A DNA stretch of 64,000 nt from positions 744,001 through 808,000 of the forward strand of contig NZ_QJSD01000001.1 in NCBI RefSeq assembly GCF_003313245.1. Direction: 5' to 3'. Source of the DNA: Primorskyibacter marinus (GTDB lineage: Bacteria > Pseudomonadota > Alphaproteobacteria > Rhodobacterales > Rhodobacteraceae). Below, one piece after another: positions 63,821 through 64,000 of this stretch. The notes beneath the pieces were generated by a model that worked only from the letters and a program-made list of their open reading frames with translations, made no database searches and had not been told where the DNA came from. Position 1 is the stretch's first letter. Every line of letters begins with the position of its first letter. A program made the translations under genes and the position numbers.

Positions 63821-64000
63821 TCATTCAAGCGCATCCCGGCGAGATTGATCCATCTTGCGACGGTCCTTTTTTGTGGGCCGTCCGCCACCGTCGAAACGCG
63901 GAACGGACGGTTTTTCCACCCGTGGCGGCGGCGGTGGACTGAGATCCTCGTAAAGCGCCTGAGCCTCGGACGCCGGTCCGCGCCGGGTGCCGATTTCCAG
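63821..64000 (-). CDS. S4-domain RNA-binding protein (Hsp15-like), C-terminal part
   Basis: The last 59 codons of a minus-strand gene whose start lies beyond the window. Readable are EAQALYEDLSPPPPPRVEKP, then RFDGGGRPTKKDRRKMDQSR and the end RDALE. The P-P-P-P-R and G-G-G-R-P-T-K-K-D-R-R signature is that of Hsp15/HslR-like S4 proteins, which bind stalled 50S subunits carrying nascent tRNA. The S4 domain itself is outside the window. It is followed by fdxA on the same strand. Confidence 0.82.
   Translation of the reverse strand: MEIGTRRGPASEAQALYEDLSPPPPPRVEKPSVPRFDGGGRPTKKDRRKMDQSRRDALE

Overview
The window is GC-rich chromosomal DNA from an alphaproteobacterium, most likely Rhodobacterales (Roseobacter group). 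Supporting cues are the gene order lptF-lptG-lptD-surA-pdxA-rsmA, a DUF4167 protein, a Mur-type Fur protein without CxxC, a CarD regulator, a TRAP transporter and two copies of a 22-nt intergenic repeat that I recall as common in this group. Coding density is high. I see no prophage, insertion sequence, CRISPR array, tRNA or rRNA. The one structural RNA is RNase P RNA. Identifications come from reading motifs in the sequence; no database search was run.

Layout. 1-6.4 kb: citramalate synthase and cysteinyl-tRNA synthetase, then a chain of small genes (MmcQ/YjbR, PEP-mutase-like, TfoX C-terminal, Pmp3, DUF4112) facing ndk. 6.6-12 kb: an ABC-F ATPase, a MarC membrane protein, a retropepsin-like protease, and pepA-holC on the minus strand. 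12.2-19.7 kb: the outer-membrane biogenesis operon lptF-lptG-lptD-surA-pdxA followed by rsmA, with ATGA overlaps at four junctions. 19.9-24.3 kb (minus): DUF4167 protein, prmC-prfA, DUF1499 protein and agmatinase. 24.5-30.9 kb (plus): mazG, an orphan ferric-iron binding protein, an AT-richer orphan ORF, a nucleoside hydrolase coupled to a GNAT acetyltransferase, selO and a DUF533/TerB protein.

31-36.6 kb (minus): a TRAP operon whose small permease is enlarged by a TM2 domain and a coiled coil, then an RhlE-type helicase. 37-45.4 kb: mur/fur, a DMT exporter, enolase, a decayed AMP-ligase fragment, an 8-oxoguanine-deaminase-like amidohydrolase, a quinone oxidoreductase, an XRE regulator, a HisN-like phosphatase and a BI-1 protein. 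45.6-50.3 kb (mostly minus): rpmG, a YCII protein (plus), rnpB, an AmpD-like amidase coupled to an Excalibur-like lipoprotein, and gatCA. 50.5-58.7 kb: a UPF0173 hydrolase, a glycosyltransferase-like protein, a ribbon-helix-helix protein with its own inverted repeat, an O-acetylhomoserine sulfhydrylase, a SIMPL protein and a 956-residue protein that seems to join secretin-assembly-like end domains across one membrane helix. 58.9-64 kb: hppD divergent from an Lrp-type regulator, a KefB-type antiporter, carD, fdxA and the 3' end of an S4-domain gene.

Most genes are housekeeping. The observations I would follow first are: a 16-nt motif shared 14/16 between the enolase promoter and the TRAP operon leader, which suggests one carbon-responsive LacI-type regulon; the TM2-coiled-coil-DctQ fusion; the 956-residue protein; and the compact inverted repeats upstream of the ribbon-helix-helix gene and between hppD and lrp.
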